DNA of 64,000 bases from Doryteuthis pealeii (GCA_023376005.1 CM042139.1:138263971-138327970), one strand, 5' to 3'. Shown: positions 12,562 through 23,924, numbered from the stretch's first letter. Numbers and translations are program-made. The notes: generated by a model from the letters alone, not told the origin.

Positions 12562-12622
<61 letters not shown>
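12498..12622. repeat. (CA)n-(TA)n-(TG)n compound microsatellite
   Basis: Self-complementary tract with CA on one side, TA in the middle and TG on the other. Confidence 0.95.
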
Positions 12623-12744
12623 CTTAGAAGTGCATGGGTATAGCCGGATTTTTACCTATGCAATGATCATTTGCATGCTCTGATCGCGTAGGCGAGAAAC
12701 TGACAATTAGCAAGTGCCATTGACTCTATGTCTACGCTCTATCG

Positions 12745-12781
<37 letters not shown>

Positions 12782-12815
12782 CTTCTCAATCTCTCTCTCT
12801 TTCTCTCACCACATA

Positions 12816-12914
<99 letters not shown>

Positions 12915-12927
12915 ATATATATCATCA
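12745..12927. repeat. (CT)n, (CA)n and long (TA)n cluster
   Basis: CT block, CA block and about 80 bp of nearly pure TA ending at tatcatcatcatccgctcg. Confidence 0.95.
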
Positions 12928-14464
12928 TCATCCGCTCGTGACAATCTCTCGACAACCGTCATCATTCAGAGAGAGAGGGAGAGAGAGAGAGAGAGAATGA
13001 TACGGAAACTGTGACTGCGATAAAGATTGCTTGTTTAGAATAAATATGAGAGACAATAATACCGAATACTTACGATGTTCTGCCGCGAAGCTTGGTGTTT
13101 GTCCCTTTCTGAATTGGTTGTCTTGAATTCCTAAACGATGAATGGTAAATGCTATTTAGATTTTACCTGCTGTTGCCATTTAGCTTGACATGCACGTTTT
13201 CAGACAGCAGATTAAGTTACGGCTTTGACGGAGCTTCCTTCTCATTTTGGCTGCGGTAATTACTGGAAAACTGAAAAAGAAAAATGAAAATGTTAAAATG
13301 GCGAAATTTTCTCTCAGCATTAGTTGAATGGTTAAAGAGATTTGCTTAATATTCACTTTGTTCGTTCATTTTTTTTTTGTTCTGTTGCGTCTTTCTTTCT
13401 TCTTTTTTTTCAACTTTATTTGTGAAGGGAGTTCCATCTTGTCAGTAATGAATGTTAATAACTGTGTGAAACTACTTTTTAAACAAAATAAAAACCGTGG
13501 AAAAATAATAATAAAAAAACAAAAATAATAAATAACCAAAACAGATAGGCGAGAGTTGGTTGTGGACATGAAGCAAATATTTCAAGAATGCAATATTTGA
13601 AGAGATAAAATGGGATAATGATCGTAAAAAAAGAAGAAGAAGAAAAATGATGATGATGAGTGATCCGAAATCAACAACGTTTCTCATGGTTTAAAAAATA
13701 AAATATATTTTAAAAGTATTAAAGAAAAGGCAAAACGTTTCAAAAATCAGAGGAAACAGAAACGTTGTAAGCACAGAAAATGGGAACATTAAAAAAGTGT
13801 AAGGATGAAAGATATTAATGAATATAGTTTCATAAATGACACTTAATTAATAAAAATAAAACTATCTTGATAGTAATAGAGTATAAACGACATTAGATAA
13901 TTTTTACATATAACAGAGAAGAATAAATGTCGCCTATGCAAAGAAATGAATACTGTAGTAAAGTAAGAAAGTCGGCAGACTGGTTTATTCTTGGTATCAG
14001 CCAGACGACGAGGGAGTCTATACCATTTTCCCTAACCCTAGACTAGGGAGATTTTGTTTGCATCGGAGGAGAAGCACCAAACCTAGCAACAGCTGTTCAC
14101 ATTAATGCACAGATCCATGCGCTAAGTTGAAATTTAAGTAATGAAACAAACCCTATTTTAATAGCAACAAAGTACAAACTATATTAAATCATATTAACAT
14201 ATAACAGATGGAAGTATATATGTCCTTTGCAACGAAAATAATATATATATATATAACAAGTGGATGTCGCAGATTGGTATATATATCAGCAATAAGATGT
14301 CTGAGACGATGTAACAGTTCTCTGGCCTTGGGAATTCAAAATCCCACTATTCAAGCATTTTGGACATGTATAGCTAATTAAGTTCTTATATATGGATTGC
14401 TATAGAAAGATTATCAATCATATGAACATTTAATATCACTAATACGATGAAAAAAATTATTCCA

Positions 14465-14855
14465 ATCCGTAGCCCTAACAGTGTCACTGTACGGCTGCTC
14501 AACTTTGACTGTAACGAAGAACTTAAAAATGCTAGATGATAGCTACACAAGGACGCTGCGTGATGTCCTAAAAATCTTGGAAGTAGCACTCAACAAAAAA
14601 GCAGCTGTGCGGCCACTTGCCCTCTATCTTACAAATCATCCAAGTTGAACAAACTGGAAACTGCTGCAGTAGCAAGGACGAAAACATAAGTGACGTTCTC
14701 CAGTGGACACCTAAATTTTGATATGTCAGTGTGGGTTTACCAGCAACTACATAAATAAATCAGCTCGGTGCAGATTCTAGATGCTGGGATTATGATCAAT
14801 AGGGATGGTTGGATCCGTGCAGCCATCATGACCTGATGGTGATGATTATTATTTG
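14465..14855 (+). pseudogene. RTE-type LINE C-terminal fragment
   Basis: Translation of + gives degraded pieces matching the better copy at 54475: a VTLYGC-like start near 14490, then a segment like SYTRTLRDVLK, and an end like INRDGWIRAAIMT. The DNA gtgacgttctccagtggaca is shared with 18855-18875. The fragment ends in tgatggtgatgatt, a TGA/ATG-type tail like that of the RTE copies at 54475 and 56966. Stops and frameshifts are frequent. An inverted SINE-A head begins immediately downstream. Confidence 0.65.
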
Positions 14856-14864
14856 CGCTATGTG

Positions 14865-14955
14865 AAATGCAAACAGCCTCGCTCTTAATTTGAACTCGGG
14901 TCACCAAGTACATTACCTATGACGATAACCATTACACCATGCACCTGTATTTAAT
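14865..14955 (-). repeat. SINE-A head fragment
   Basis: Reverse complement of the SINE-A head: tgaaatgcaaacagcctcg, then aactcgggtc (B-box side) and gataaccattacacc (A-box side). Only the tRNA-like part is present. Confidence 0.65.
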
Positions 14956-15867
14956 TTAGTCATTGTAAAGGAGAAATAACAAATCTGTTAGATATTCGAT
15001 AATACTCTTCCAAAGTTGAAACTAAATGAGAAAAAAATTGGAATATCATTCATCTTTTCCCATAGAAATATAGTAATTGTGTAATATTAAAGTAGCCAGT
15101 GTATACACCAATATCACCTCGCATAGGAATTTACAGCAGAAACGTGCAAGAATATTCATTTGAGTAGGACATCCGAGTCAGAACTGAAAGCCTCTAGGCG
15201 ATAGTATTATTTAAATTAGCGTATTGGCTACTTATCCTTGGAGTTCACGAAAACCAAAGTATTGGTTGTATCTAGTTAGTAATGACTGATTATGTAAGAA
15301 ATATGCATTAATGTAATTCAAAACACTTTTACCACTTTTAAAAGTGATCCACTTGAAAGTGATGCACTGACGATGTTTACACTCCATCGAATCGTAGTGA
15401 AAATCTTCAACTGAAACTGAGTTCATTTCGTAGGACCATGAAATACGCCTCATCAAAAGAAGAAGAAAAGAAGAAGAAAAAAAGGAAAACGTAAGGACAT
15501 GTTAATATTTAAATTCTCAATCCCGACCAGAAGACCAGACTTAATTAGCAAGAACAACAGAACTGGTTAACTCGGGGATTTTACCGTTCCAGCAGACCAC
15601 AGTGTGAAAGTAAATACAGGTATGACCAAAAGTTCCGTACAACAGCATCTCCCCATTTCATGAATTCTTTTATAAAAAATTTTAAGATTGTAAAATGTCA
15701 CCTTTTTTCCTTAAGAAATACGTAAAATTACATATTAAAAATTCTATGAATATCTTGATTATAACAATTAAATAAATCACATTAAAAAGAGCATTTCTTC
15801 AAGATAGAAAAACGACAAATATGCGCCATTTTGATGGATAAAGATTTTAATTTATAAAATTCTTATA

Positions 15868-16225
15868 TGGCACAGCGGATGTAAGGTTGAGTTAATACAG
15901 TACTAAGTGACAAGGATCTGGAGATTTCAGGTTCAATCCTGACTACAGTCAAATATAAAATAACAAAATATAATACTTTCTTGATTGCTTGATTGATTTT
16001 AAAGGCATGTTAACCCCTCTAAGTTTGTTTTATGCCAAGAGGTTATGGAACCGTGTTAATTGTACACTGATTTTCACATTGATTGTGTAGTTTCTTGAGA
16101 GGTTTTCTTTTTTTTTACGAGAATTTATAATCTTTAAACATATATATATATTTGACCCATAGATGGAATCATAACATGTAATACCACTTTGGGTCAGAGT
16201 GGACTTGGGAGTAAAAACAATGAAT
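15868..16225 (+). repeat. SINE-B copy (tRNA-derived), best full-length example
   Basis: A tRNA-like head (tatggcacagcggatgtaag, then B-box aggttcaatcctgac) is followed by a body starting gattttaaaggcatg and a 3' module (gatggaatcataacatgtaa, gtcagagtggacttgggagt). The 3' module recurs at 28620, 44650, 45660, 45905 and 48120, and inverted at 27765 and 41790, so it defines the family. Confidence 0.7.
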
Positions 16226-16964
16226 GCGGTTCTTTACATTCCATTTACTATATAATATAAAGTGTTCTGTATGTGATAGAGTTGTTATTATATATATTGT
16301 GTTTTATAATATATTATATTTCTTATGAAGCTTAGAAGCTTATGAAAATAAATGGCTGAAGACTAAACCAGGATTTTTCATTTTTTTAAAAGAAAAGAAG
16401 AATTCTTGCTGACCAAACAAAATATTCAATTTTCTAGTATTAAAAAACTAACCCTTAAAAAAAGGATTTCCTAAAAGGCTTAAATACATATTTAGAATTT
16501 GAATATCCCCACCCCACAAAAAACAAAACAGCTTTTCTTTTTTTTTTTTTAAACCTGAGAAAGAATTCTATATATCTATAAAGTTACAAAATAAATAAAC
16601 AAATAAATGAATTAACTATCAATTTTGAAAGGTAAGAATTGGAAAAAGAATTCTTGCCGATCAAACATTTTTTCAACAAAGCAACTGTTACTGTAATGGT
16701 TGCTTATTTGAAAATTGTAATTCATGAAAAAGTCATAAATCAGCTTTTTAATAGAAATCAACTCTTAATATATATTATATACATTTTAGTTGCACAATCA
16801 GATGCAGTCGAGCGTCATGCTCAGAGCATCTATTCAGTTATTTTTATTAACTTTTTCTAAATTTTATGTAAATTACAATCAGACATACGCATGAGGAAAC
16901 TTGTTGTTAGTGAGAGTTCCGTGAAAATCACTATTACTACTTTTGTAAAAATTTCGTAAAGATG

Positions 16965-17215
16965 TACAACTACTCCTACTCCTACTCCTACTCCTCCTCC
17001 TACTACTACTGCCGGTTGAGGTAGAAGAATACACCGACTTCATTTCTGCATAGAGGTAAAATCCCCTCAATAGGGCCACCAGTTGGACGTGAGTGGCGAC
17101 CCGTGACACCTAAGGACGGAATCCTTGTGGTTGAGCAGTCCATGATATGTAACACACCAGTTTGGACCTTATTTAGGTTTGACGGGCGGTCGGGGAGCCC
17201 CCTTCCGAATCAAAC
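16965..17215 (+). repeat. GC-rich conserved-looking segment of unknown nature
   Basis: A (CTCCTA)-like run is followed by GC-rich sequence (gccaccagttggacgtgag, ggcgacccgtgacacctaag, gacgggcggtcggggagccc) that stands out against the AT-rich background. It lies just upstream of LINE 3' fragments and may be part of the same or another transposable element. I do not recognise a domain. Confidence 0.5.
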
Positions 17216-17254
17216 AAACCAACAAACTAAATACTTCTAATAGTTGTAATATTG

Positions 17255-17439
17255 GTCAAGGTGATACCAATCTTAACTGGTGTCCTTGGAACTACCAATA
17301 AGAGTTGGGAAAGGACACAAGAGGAATTGGAAATCAGAGGATTAATTGAGACTATCTAGAACTGAGGCAACTTGCAGTCACACAGACTCCAGTGAAAGAC
17401 CACAAGCTAACGCTGGTGGGAAAAACTCGGATGGAGTGA

Positions 17440-17440
<1 letters not shown>
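17255..17440 (+). pseudogene. Short 3' fragment of a non-LTR retrotransposon
   Basis: Same 3' end as the next entry: a run equivalent to ggaaatcagaggattaattg, then cagactccagtgaaagacca and aacgctggtggg, closing with an (AAT)n tract. The upstream part is missing. Confidence 0.55.

Positions 17441-17482
<42 letters not shown>
17441..17482. repeat. (AAT)n microsatellite at a LINE 3' end
   Basis: Begins directly after the conserved 3' end gagtgaa of the preceding fragment. Confidence 0.9.
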
Positions 17483-17483
<1 letters not shown>

Positions 17484-17484
17484 C

Positions 17485-17948
17485 AGAATCTGTTCTTGAG
17501 ATCGAAACGCATAACATTCTCTGGGACTTTGAAATAAAAACGGATCACTTTATCCCAGCAAGAAGACCAGACCTAGTGTTGATAAACAAAAAAGAAACAT
17601 ATTGTCAACTGGTGGATTTTGCAGTGCCAGCAGATCACAGGGTGAAGCTAAAGAAAAATGAAAAAATGGACAAATATCTGGACCTTGCCAGAGAAATTAA
17701 AAGTTATGGAATATGAAAGTGAAAGTGATACCAATTGTAGTTGGTGCACTTGGAACAGTCCCAAAAGGATTAGAAAGGGCTTGGAAAGTTTGGATATCAA
17801 AGGAAGGATTGAAACCGTTCAGAACACTGCACTGCTGCAATCTCCCAGAATACTCAGAATAGTCCTGGAGACCTGAGGAGACTTGCTGTCACTCAGACTC
17901 CAGTGAAATACCATCAGCTAACACTGGTGTGAAAACTCAAAAGGAGTG
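17485..17948 (+). pseudogene. Non-LTR retrotransposon C-terminal remnant, possibly REL-endonuclease type
   Basis: The + strand encodes, in order, pieces like IKTDHFIPARRPDLVLINKK, QLVDFAVPADHRVKLKK, KYLDLAREI, IVVGALGT-like residues in a shifted frame, then SPRILRIVLET and a GDLLSLR-like end. The RPD...VDFAVP spacing resembles the PD-(D/E)XK-like endonuclease region near the C-terminus of R2/NeSL-type elements; this is from memory of the family and not from a search. At least one frameshift near 17710 and stops downstream make it non-functional. The 3' end is followed at once by (AAT)n-(AAG)n. Further copies are at 31920 and 32262. Confidence 0.55.
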
Positions 17949-17950
17949 AA

Positions 17951-17951
17951 C

Positions 17952-18003
<52 letters not shown>

Positions 18004-18072
18004 GAAGAAGAAGAAGAAGAAGAAGAAGAAGAAGAAGAAGAAGAAGAAGAAGAAGAAGAAGAAGAAGAAGGG
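17951..18072. repeat. (AAT)n-(AAG)n microsatellite
   Basis: AAT run followed by a pure AAG run, directly after the LINE 3' end. Confidence 0.95.
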
Positions 18073-18339
18073 GGGTAACAGACGATGAGGGACCTAGATA
18101 ATTTTTTAAGGCTTGAATGCATACAATATGAGGAAAATGCTGAAACCTCGAAGGAAATCTAAAAGACTGAAAAAAAATGGAAGGAATTTGATAAAAATAA
18201 TGCTTATCTCATTACATTGTGAATAAAAATAAATAAATCGAAAACAAATTTGGAAGAGAATAAACTTGTTGAATGTGAGAGGTATCATAATCACATGGGA
18301 TATTTCAACACTCATTTGTGATTCGAGAATGGAACAACA

Positions 18340-19075
18340 AGGTATTTAGGTATGGATTAAAACTGTCTAGACCACTGATTTATTTGACATTGTCGTTGGA
18401 GTCTTAAAGGAGATAAGGCAGCAAGAGACATTAGCCTCTATGTGAACAATGATAAAACGGAATGTATGTGTTTAAAACTAGATGGTGACATCTCCACACT
18501 GGATGGTAAGCCTCTCAAATCAGTAGACCAGTTCACAAACCAACGTAGTACTATCTCATCTACTGAATGCAATATCAATATACACATAGGAAAAGCTTGG
18601 AGTGCTATTGATAGTTTATCGATCGTATGGAAACTGATGAAGCGATAATTTTTCGAAGCTTAGACGTGTCAATTCTACTGTATAGCTGCACCACTTCTAC
18701 GAAAGGCTTGGAAAAGAAGCTGTGAGCTGTCTTGAACCAACTCTGGAAGCATCGCACACTAAAGTATCTGTATGGCCACTATCCTATCACAAAAACCACC
18801 CGAGTAAGACATACAGTAAATTTCTGTAGAAGTAAGAACGAACTCATAAGTGACGTTCTCCAGTGGACACCTACACATGGACAATTACACTTGGACACAA
18901 CAAACTTACATTAATATGCTCCGTGCAGGTACTGAATGTCGTGAAGAGGTGCCAGGAGCGATAATCGATATGGAGGGGTGATGTGTGTGTGAGAGAAAGA
19001 GAAAGAGAGAGGGGGAGAGAGAGAAAGAGGGGGTAGGGAGGAAATCCATGCTGTCAGCACAACCTGATGAGGATG
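18340..19075 (+). pseudogene. RTE-type LINE 3' fragment with an internal AG-repeat
   Basis: Degraded reading frames include SLYVNNDKTECMC, DGDISTLDGKPLK, AWSAIDSLS, LYGHYPIT, NELISDVLQWTPTHG and a segment like EEVPGAIID. These are collinear with the RTE copy at 54475-56340. A GA-rich tract (18985-19035) interrupts the last codons, after which the 3' end (gtcagcacaacctgatgagg) resumes. Several frameshifts and stops make it inactive. The palindrome boundary at 18912 falls inside this element, which argues that the element is original and the duplicate truncated. Confidence 0.75.
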
Positions 19076-19079
19076 ATGC

Positions 19080-19900
19080 GATCACTACAGATCTGTTGAG
19101 TGGATGCAGATGAAGGTCCTGGGGATGCGCCGGAAGCTACTGTCACATCATCAACATTAATGCAAAACTGACTTCAGCTTTAAACATGCAAATAAAAGAG
19201 CTGAAGATTAGTTTAAATTCAGTTTCACGGAAACGTTGCTTTGCAAATAATACTTGCATCTTTACAAGTTCAGGTTATTTAAACAAATATAATATTATTT
19301 GAGATATACCGTTTTATTTTATCTCACCAAAGAGAGATAGGAATATGTTCTCCTAGCCAAAGCCACGGTAAAAAGTCAACAAGCATTAGGATCTCGTTTC
19401 TCACTAAACCAACAGATGAGATTTGAGAAGCGAATTATTTGGAGATTGGTTGTACTATTGCACTCGATACCTCATATGCCACTCGATGCGCTTTATTTAC
19501 AAAAATCGGAGACAGACCGAAAACCCAAGCCCAAGACATGAAATTTTGGGGACAGGGGTGCAACGTTACCATGCAGCTGTTCCATTCGTCAACAAAAAAA
19601 TATAGAAACTTTATTTACAAAAAATAAAACGAAAAAAATAAATAGTAAACAATTCTGATGAAAAAGATGGGAGTACATGAGAGAATACCCCCACCCCGCA
19701 AAAACTCAAACTTGGACCATTTGGGTTCCGATCCTTCCCTCTGTTAATATAGGGGTCCCCATTTGTCTTCAGGTTTTAGCGGGACCAAACGCAAGCCGAC
19801 CTAAGATTTTAAAATCGGTCTATGCAGAGATGTGAGATCTAGGAAGTTATAAGTCTAGACCAAGATAGAACAGATTTTACCCTATATAAGTTAGAAAACA
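19080..19900. other. Spacer, no feature recognised
   Basis: Two overlapping short ORFs (19423-19627) show no domain. No SINE head or microsatellite of note. Confidence 0.45.
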
Positions 19901-19904
19901 TTTT

Positions 19905-20425
19905 TGTATTATTCCAATTTTTCGGAGAGTTATCCTCGTCATTGTTGTTATATACACAACGTTTTGGCCGATGTGCCTGCCAACCTTGTTCGGTGTTTTT
20001 TGTTGAACACAGGAACCTTATTGTCGATCTCGGGAGCAGTTGAACAAATGGCGAAACGTATATACGGTTTGAGCCAATACGATTCTGACAATAATCTTTA
20101 GGTAGCAGTTTCCATCCTGAATAAGGGAGAAAATATCAGAATAATTAAAATAGCTCAACACTCAACCCGGTCATGTTTAACGGAATGAGAATAATCTATC
20201 TTATAATAAAGGGTTCAGTTTGAATTTCGGTGAAGGGAGCCTTCAAACCGAACCCTTTATGTCTGCTAATATTGTTAATTATGACATGAAGGCTCCCAGG
20301 TTCGACAAGAAGATTACCGATTCCGACAAGAAACACACGAAGAAGGCCAGAGCCCAATCGGTTAAAATATTGTGCATTTAAGAATAAAGAGGAGGACAAA
20401 TCCAAAAAATCTAAATTATACAAAC
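19905..20425. mobile_element. Fold-back element, degenerate copy 1
   Basis: The left part (tacacaacgttttggccgat, then ggaacctt...tcggga) and the right part (aggttcgacaagaagattac, gattccgacaagaa, gaagaaggccagagccc, aatcggttaaaat) are diverged inverted repeats around a middle segment. The arrangement matches the better copy at 53308-53869, including the 21-bp unit with gacaagaag and cgattcc and the shared ggaatgaga/gcgtaatgagaa stretch. The centre has lost a recognisable B-box. Confidence 0.55.
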
Positions 20426-20429
20426 TATC

Positions 20430-20558
20430 AAGCCTTCTATTAAATATTCAGGCAAATAAAAATACATTAACTATTTGTTTCGTCATTTGCAAAAGATAGA
20501 AGGGTAGAAATAGTAATATAACAAATAAAAGGAGATTCTCATCAGTAGCCCCGACAAC

Positions 20559-20590
<32 letters not shown>

Positions 20591-20900
20591 AAAAAATAGA
20601 ATCAGCAGGAAAAAGAACAACATCAACAACAATTGAAATAACAACAACATTAAAAGCAGCAGCAATAAGATAACACTGGCATATACAGTGCTATAAGCAG
20701 TAGCTGCATTATAAGCAGCAACAGCATCTTTATCAAGGTCAACAACTAAAAATCCAACAGTAGCAACAACAACGATCCCAGCAACATAAACAACAACAAA
20801 AATACCAGATGAAAAATAAACGCAAAACAAACTATGAGGGATCGACAAGGGAAAAAAAATTGATGAATTGAAAAAGAAAACAAAATTCACTGTCATCTTT
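20430..20900. repeat. (CAA)n-rich stretch
   Basis: A pure CAA run at about 20557-20590 leads into 200 bp of CAA/GCA-rich sequence. The 137-codon ORF on the minus strand is low-complexity antisense of this tract and is not a gene. Confidence 0.75.
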
Positions 20901-21176
20901 AATCGCGTGGAAGAAAATAATGCTTTGTTGTCACTCCATAGCTAAAGAATCTAAAGAATCAGCAATCAGCGTCAAGAACGTGTCAACTGTGGCAAACGTC
21001 AAGCCATATTTATTACGTCATAATATTTTCTACTTTGGCAAACCCAGTTTGGCAGACTGTAATATTCTCCAACCCTTCTATCATTCTCATCTCTTTTCAG
21101 TTTCTTTTCTCTTTATTTTTATCAAACAGTATATACATCTAAGGTGTTATAATGTGTCAAACAGTATATACATATA

Positions 21177-21204
21177 TCTATATATCTATCTATCTATCTA
21201 TCTA

Positions 21205-21247
<43 letters not shown>

Positions 21248-21254
21248 TCATCAT
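21177..21254. repeat. (TATC)n-(TA)n-(TCA)n microsatellite
   Basis: TATC repeats, then TA, then tcatcatcatcatc. The trailing CAT repeat resembles the tail of RTE copies. Confidence 0.9.
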
Positions 21255-21347
21255 CATCAACCGACTACCCCTCCCCTTATTCACGACCTCCTAATTCACG
21301 AGAAAGAGAATATTCACCATTGAAGCAAGAACTCTATCCATGAAGTA

Positions 21348-21372
21348 CTGAAGAAGGTCGAACAGACCGAAA
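21348..21372 (+). other. Hammerhead-core-like motif
   Basis: CTGAAGA, one A, a GGTC...GACC hairpin, then GAAA. This fits the order of hammerhead core boxes, with one extra base before stem II. No convincing stem I flanks it, so activity is doubtful. A (CA)n-(TA)n tract follows at 21447. Confidence 0.4.
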
Positions 21373-21446
21373 AGTTACAACGTCGACATCACTGCCTACA
21401 ATAAACATCCATTTTCCACAACATCCTTGTTTGTCTACATTTCTAC

Positions 21447-21559
<113 letters not shown>

Positions 21560-21650
21560 TAGAGTAGCTAACCTAACTTAGATATACATGTTTTATACCC
21601 CATATTGAGAAATATTCACTTATAAATTTATTACATTATATTATCATAAT

Positions 21651-21654
<4 letters not shown>

Positions 21655-21720
<66 letters not shown>
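21655..21720. repeat. (TA)n microsatellite
   Basis: Nearly pure TA run of about 65 bp. Confidence 0.95.
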
Positions 21721-21724
<4 letters not shown>

Positions 21725-21762
21725 TCGTCTTATTCAAAATATTTGAAGAAAGAGATGATTTT

Positions 21763-21830
21763 CAACCATCCGTAACGCCAGATTTGAAATATTCTTCAAA
21801 AGAACGGATGGTTGAATATCAGCTGTTGGT
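21763..21830. repeat. Hairpin and direct repeat, copy 1
   Basis: caaccatccgt (21763-21773) pairs with acggatggttg (21804-21814). Bases 21774-21830 recur at 22168-22224 with two or three changes. Confidence 0.75.
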
Positions 21831-22167
21831 ATCTGGAACAACTGAGGTGAATTATTAATTTTGTTAGATTAATTTTTAATGGTTTACATTCAAATTACTT
21901 GTGTTTCGTATATATTAATTTGGTAATTCTGATTTTATTCTAACCATTTGAATTAGCATGAAAGAAAGATTCTAAATCATGGAATGGTGTCGCATATCAA
22001 AGGTGGTCATGTTAATGACTTAGCAAAAAAAACTTCCCTGTCCTACTGCTGTGTTCCCACTCCCCTTTCTTTTCTCCCCCTCTCTTTTTCTCCCCCTCTC
22101 TCTGTATCTGTGTCTGTCTCTCTCCCTTCTGTCGAACCCACGTGTAGAATATTACTTCCCTTATAAA

Positions 22168-22224
22168 AACGCCAGATTTGAAATATTCTTCAAAAGAACG
22201 GATGGCTGAATATCAGCTCTTGGT
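22168..22224. repeat. Direct repeat, copy 2
   Basis: aacgccagatttgaaatatt and the following sequence match 21774-21830. The two copies bracket about 340 bp that includes a CT/CCC-rich stretch. Confidence 0.8.
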
Positions 22225-22489
22225 GTTATATTTCTCCTTAAATTCTATCAAAATGTCTGCTAATATTGTTCATTGAAACTAACTCAGGAGTATAGAATAT
22301 CTGACGCCTAAATCACTAGCGATGGAAATTCCACTTTCACTAAGAAAACCCTAGACTGAGAAATGGCTTTCTTTGTGTGAAATTGGACTTAAACTAAGTT
22401 GAAACTGAAATGTGGATGGATTCTCTTCCCCTTTTTTTAATTTTTTTTTTTACCCTTCTTGGGAAACAACTCGGATTATGGATCATGCC

Positions 22490-22620
22490 TCACAACTGAA
22501 ACCATGGGGAGCAGCGTGGTGGATGTGAGACACGGCGGACGAACCCAAAATGGGTCAACGGTGTATCTCACGGGATGTTGGGCGGATGAGCTTAAAAGCG
22601 GGCCAGTCATATGGTTGAAA
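22490..22620. other. GC-rich patch of unknown nature
   Basis: A GC-rich stretch (accatggggagcagcgtggt, acacggcggacgaacccaaa, cacgggatgttgggcggatg) in AT-rich surroundings. No ORF or tRNA-like structure was recognised. Confidence 0.4.
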
Positions 22621-22884
22621 GCGCTCTGGTAAAAAGAAAACTTTCTCAACGATCTGTATCCAGATATACGGAAGGATTTAATGTGTACACTTGAAGATCA
22701 TTAAGAAGAAATATTCCATATTCTTTAAAACAAAAGGTAGTAAGTAGTAAAGTCAAATTTTCACACGCCTCCCGCCATAAAGATGAACAGGAAGAGGAAA
22801 TACAAACGACAATACAAATGTATTCTTGTTTTGGATAGTGCTTTTTATTGTTTCGTTGACCCCTGGCTAAACATGTTTCGACTA

Positions 22885-23175
22885 GGTGCGGGGCGTAATG
22901 GTTATACTCGTAGGAAATGGACACGGCGAGACGAGATCCAATTTTGGACGAGGCTATTTGCATTTCACATTATACTAATACTCTTGTGAAAGGTATGAAT
23001 CCAATGTTCTCCCCTCCAGTAGTATGGCAGACTGAGCTCTTTAACATTAATTAGGCAACTAGTCTAAGTGAAGGAAAATCTGAATTAAAACCTTGTAAAT
23101 TATTAAACCGCTTAAGAAATTGACCAATTTTTAAATCCTACTCGTGTGGAGGTGTTGGTAAATATGTATACTCTT
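22885..23175 (+). repeat. SINE-A copy, near full length
   Basis: Head ggcgtaatggttatactcg and body elements ctttaacattaattaggcaa, gaaggaaaatctgaatt and aagaaattgacc, ending gtgttggtaaatatg. Confidence 0.75.
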
Positions 23176-23429
23176 TGGACCAAAATCTGCGACTGACTAA
23201 TCTTGTCTAAATAAACACACAACATGGGTTGAGGTTGTTTACTAGTCGAAATGGTGACAGTTTAAAAAATAAATATATTATAAAAACATCCGTTCTTATA
23301 CGAAAATAGATAAACATATCGATCGCACAGCTTCTCACAATAGTCCCTGTGAATTAATTTGGATGTGTTTCATAAAATTACCCTCGTCTTACAATCGTAT
23401 CTCCAATAGCGAGAATTTCCCGTGGTTTA

Positions 23430-23515
23430 GTAACAAACGTACTGGACTGTGACATCGTAGTAAGCGATTTCGAACTCTGGTCGTGCTATTACGTACACCT
23501 TTAGTCTAATATATT
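23430..23515 (+). repeat. tRNA-like SINE head, family unclear
   Basis: gtttagtaacaaacgtactg and the B-box-like tttcgaactctgg are spaced as in a tRNA. The rest of the element is not recognised; SINE-A starts just downstream. Confidence 0.4.
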
Positions 23516-23524
23516 CAGATATGT

Positions 23525-23805
23525 TAGTCGTGTAATCGTTATTGTCGGGGGAAATGAGCATGGCTAACCGAGTTCAAATCGTGAAAAAAAGTTTACATTT
23601 CACATATCATTCGCACTCTTCGGAAAGGTATGCATTCACTCATTTTCCTGCCAGATATGGGTTAAATAGAGACAGATTGCGCTCTTTAACTTAGATATGG
23701 CAACCAATTTATGAGAAGGAATACTCTGAATTCAAACTTGTCAAACTTAAACATTGACCTTATGCCGCATACTGCTCATAGAAGAGGGTTTGGATAAATA
23801 CAAAT
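23525..23805 (+). repeat. SINE-A copy, near full length
   Basis: Head tgtaatcgttattgtcg with gagttcaaatcgtg, body ggaaaggtatgcattcactc, actctgaattcaaacttg, ending ggtttggataaata. Confidence 0.75.
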
Positions 23806-23924
23806 ATATTTGGAAAAAGTATGAACTCCCTCATCCCCCAAACGATGAATTCAATAGTACCACTAATGTTTTTCTTTTGTTTTTGTTTTTTTCTACAAGG
23901 GTGGCTTTGGCATTAAATAACTCA

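Larger units (their letters stand above)
11544..18912 (+). repeat. Right arm of the 15-kb palindrome
   Basis: Direct-orientation partner of 4001-11491. Its simple repeats are cleaner and longer than in the other copies, and it continues beyond 18912 into non-duplicated sequence without a break inside the RTE fragment. It is the best candidate for the genuine copy of this locus. Confidence 0.9.

Noticed and set aside
20483..20896. 137-codon minus-strand ORF with a hydrophobic V/L-rich stretch
   Set aside because: Antisense of a (CAA)n/(GCA)-rich tract; low complexity, no domain.
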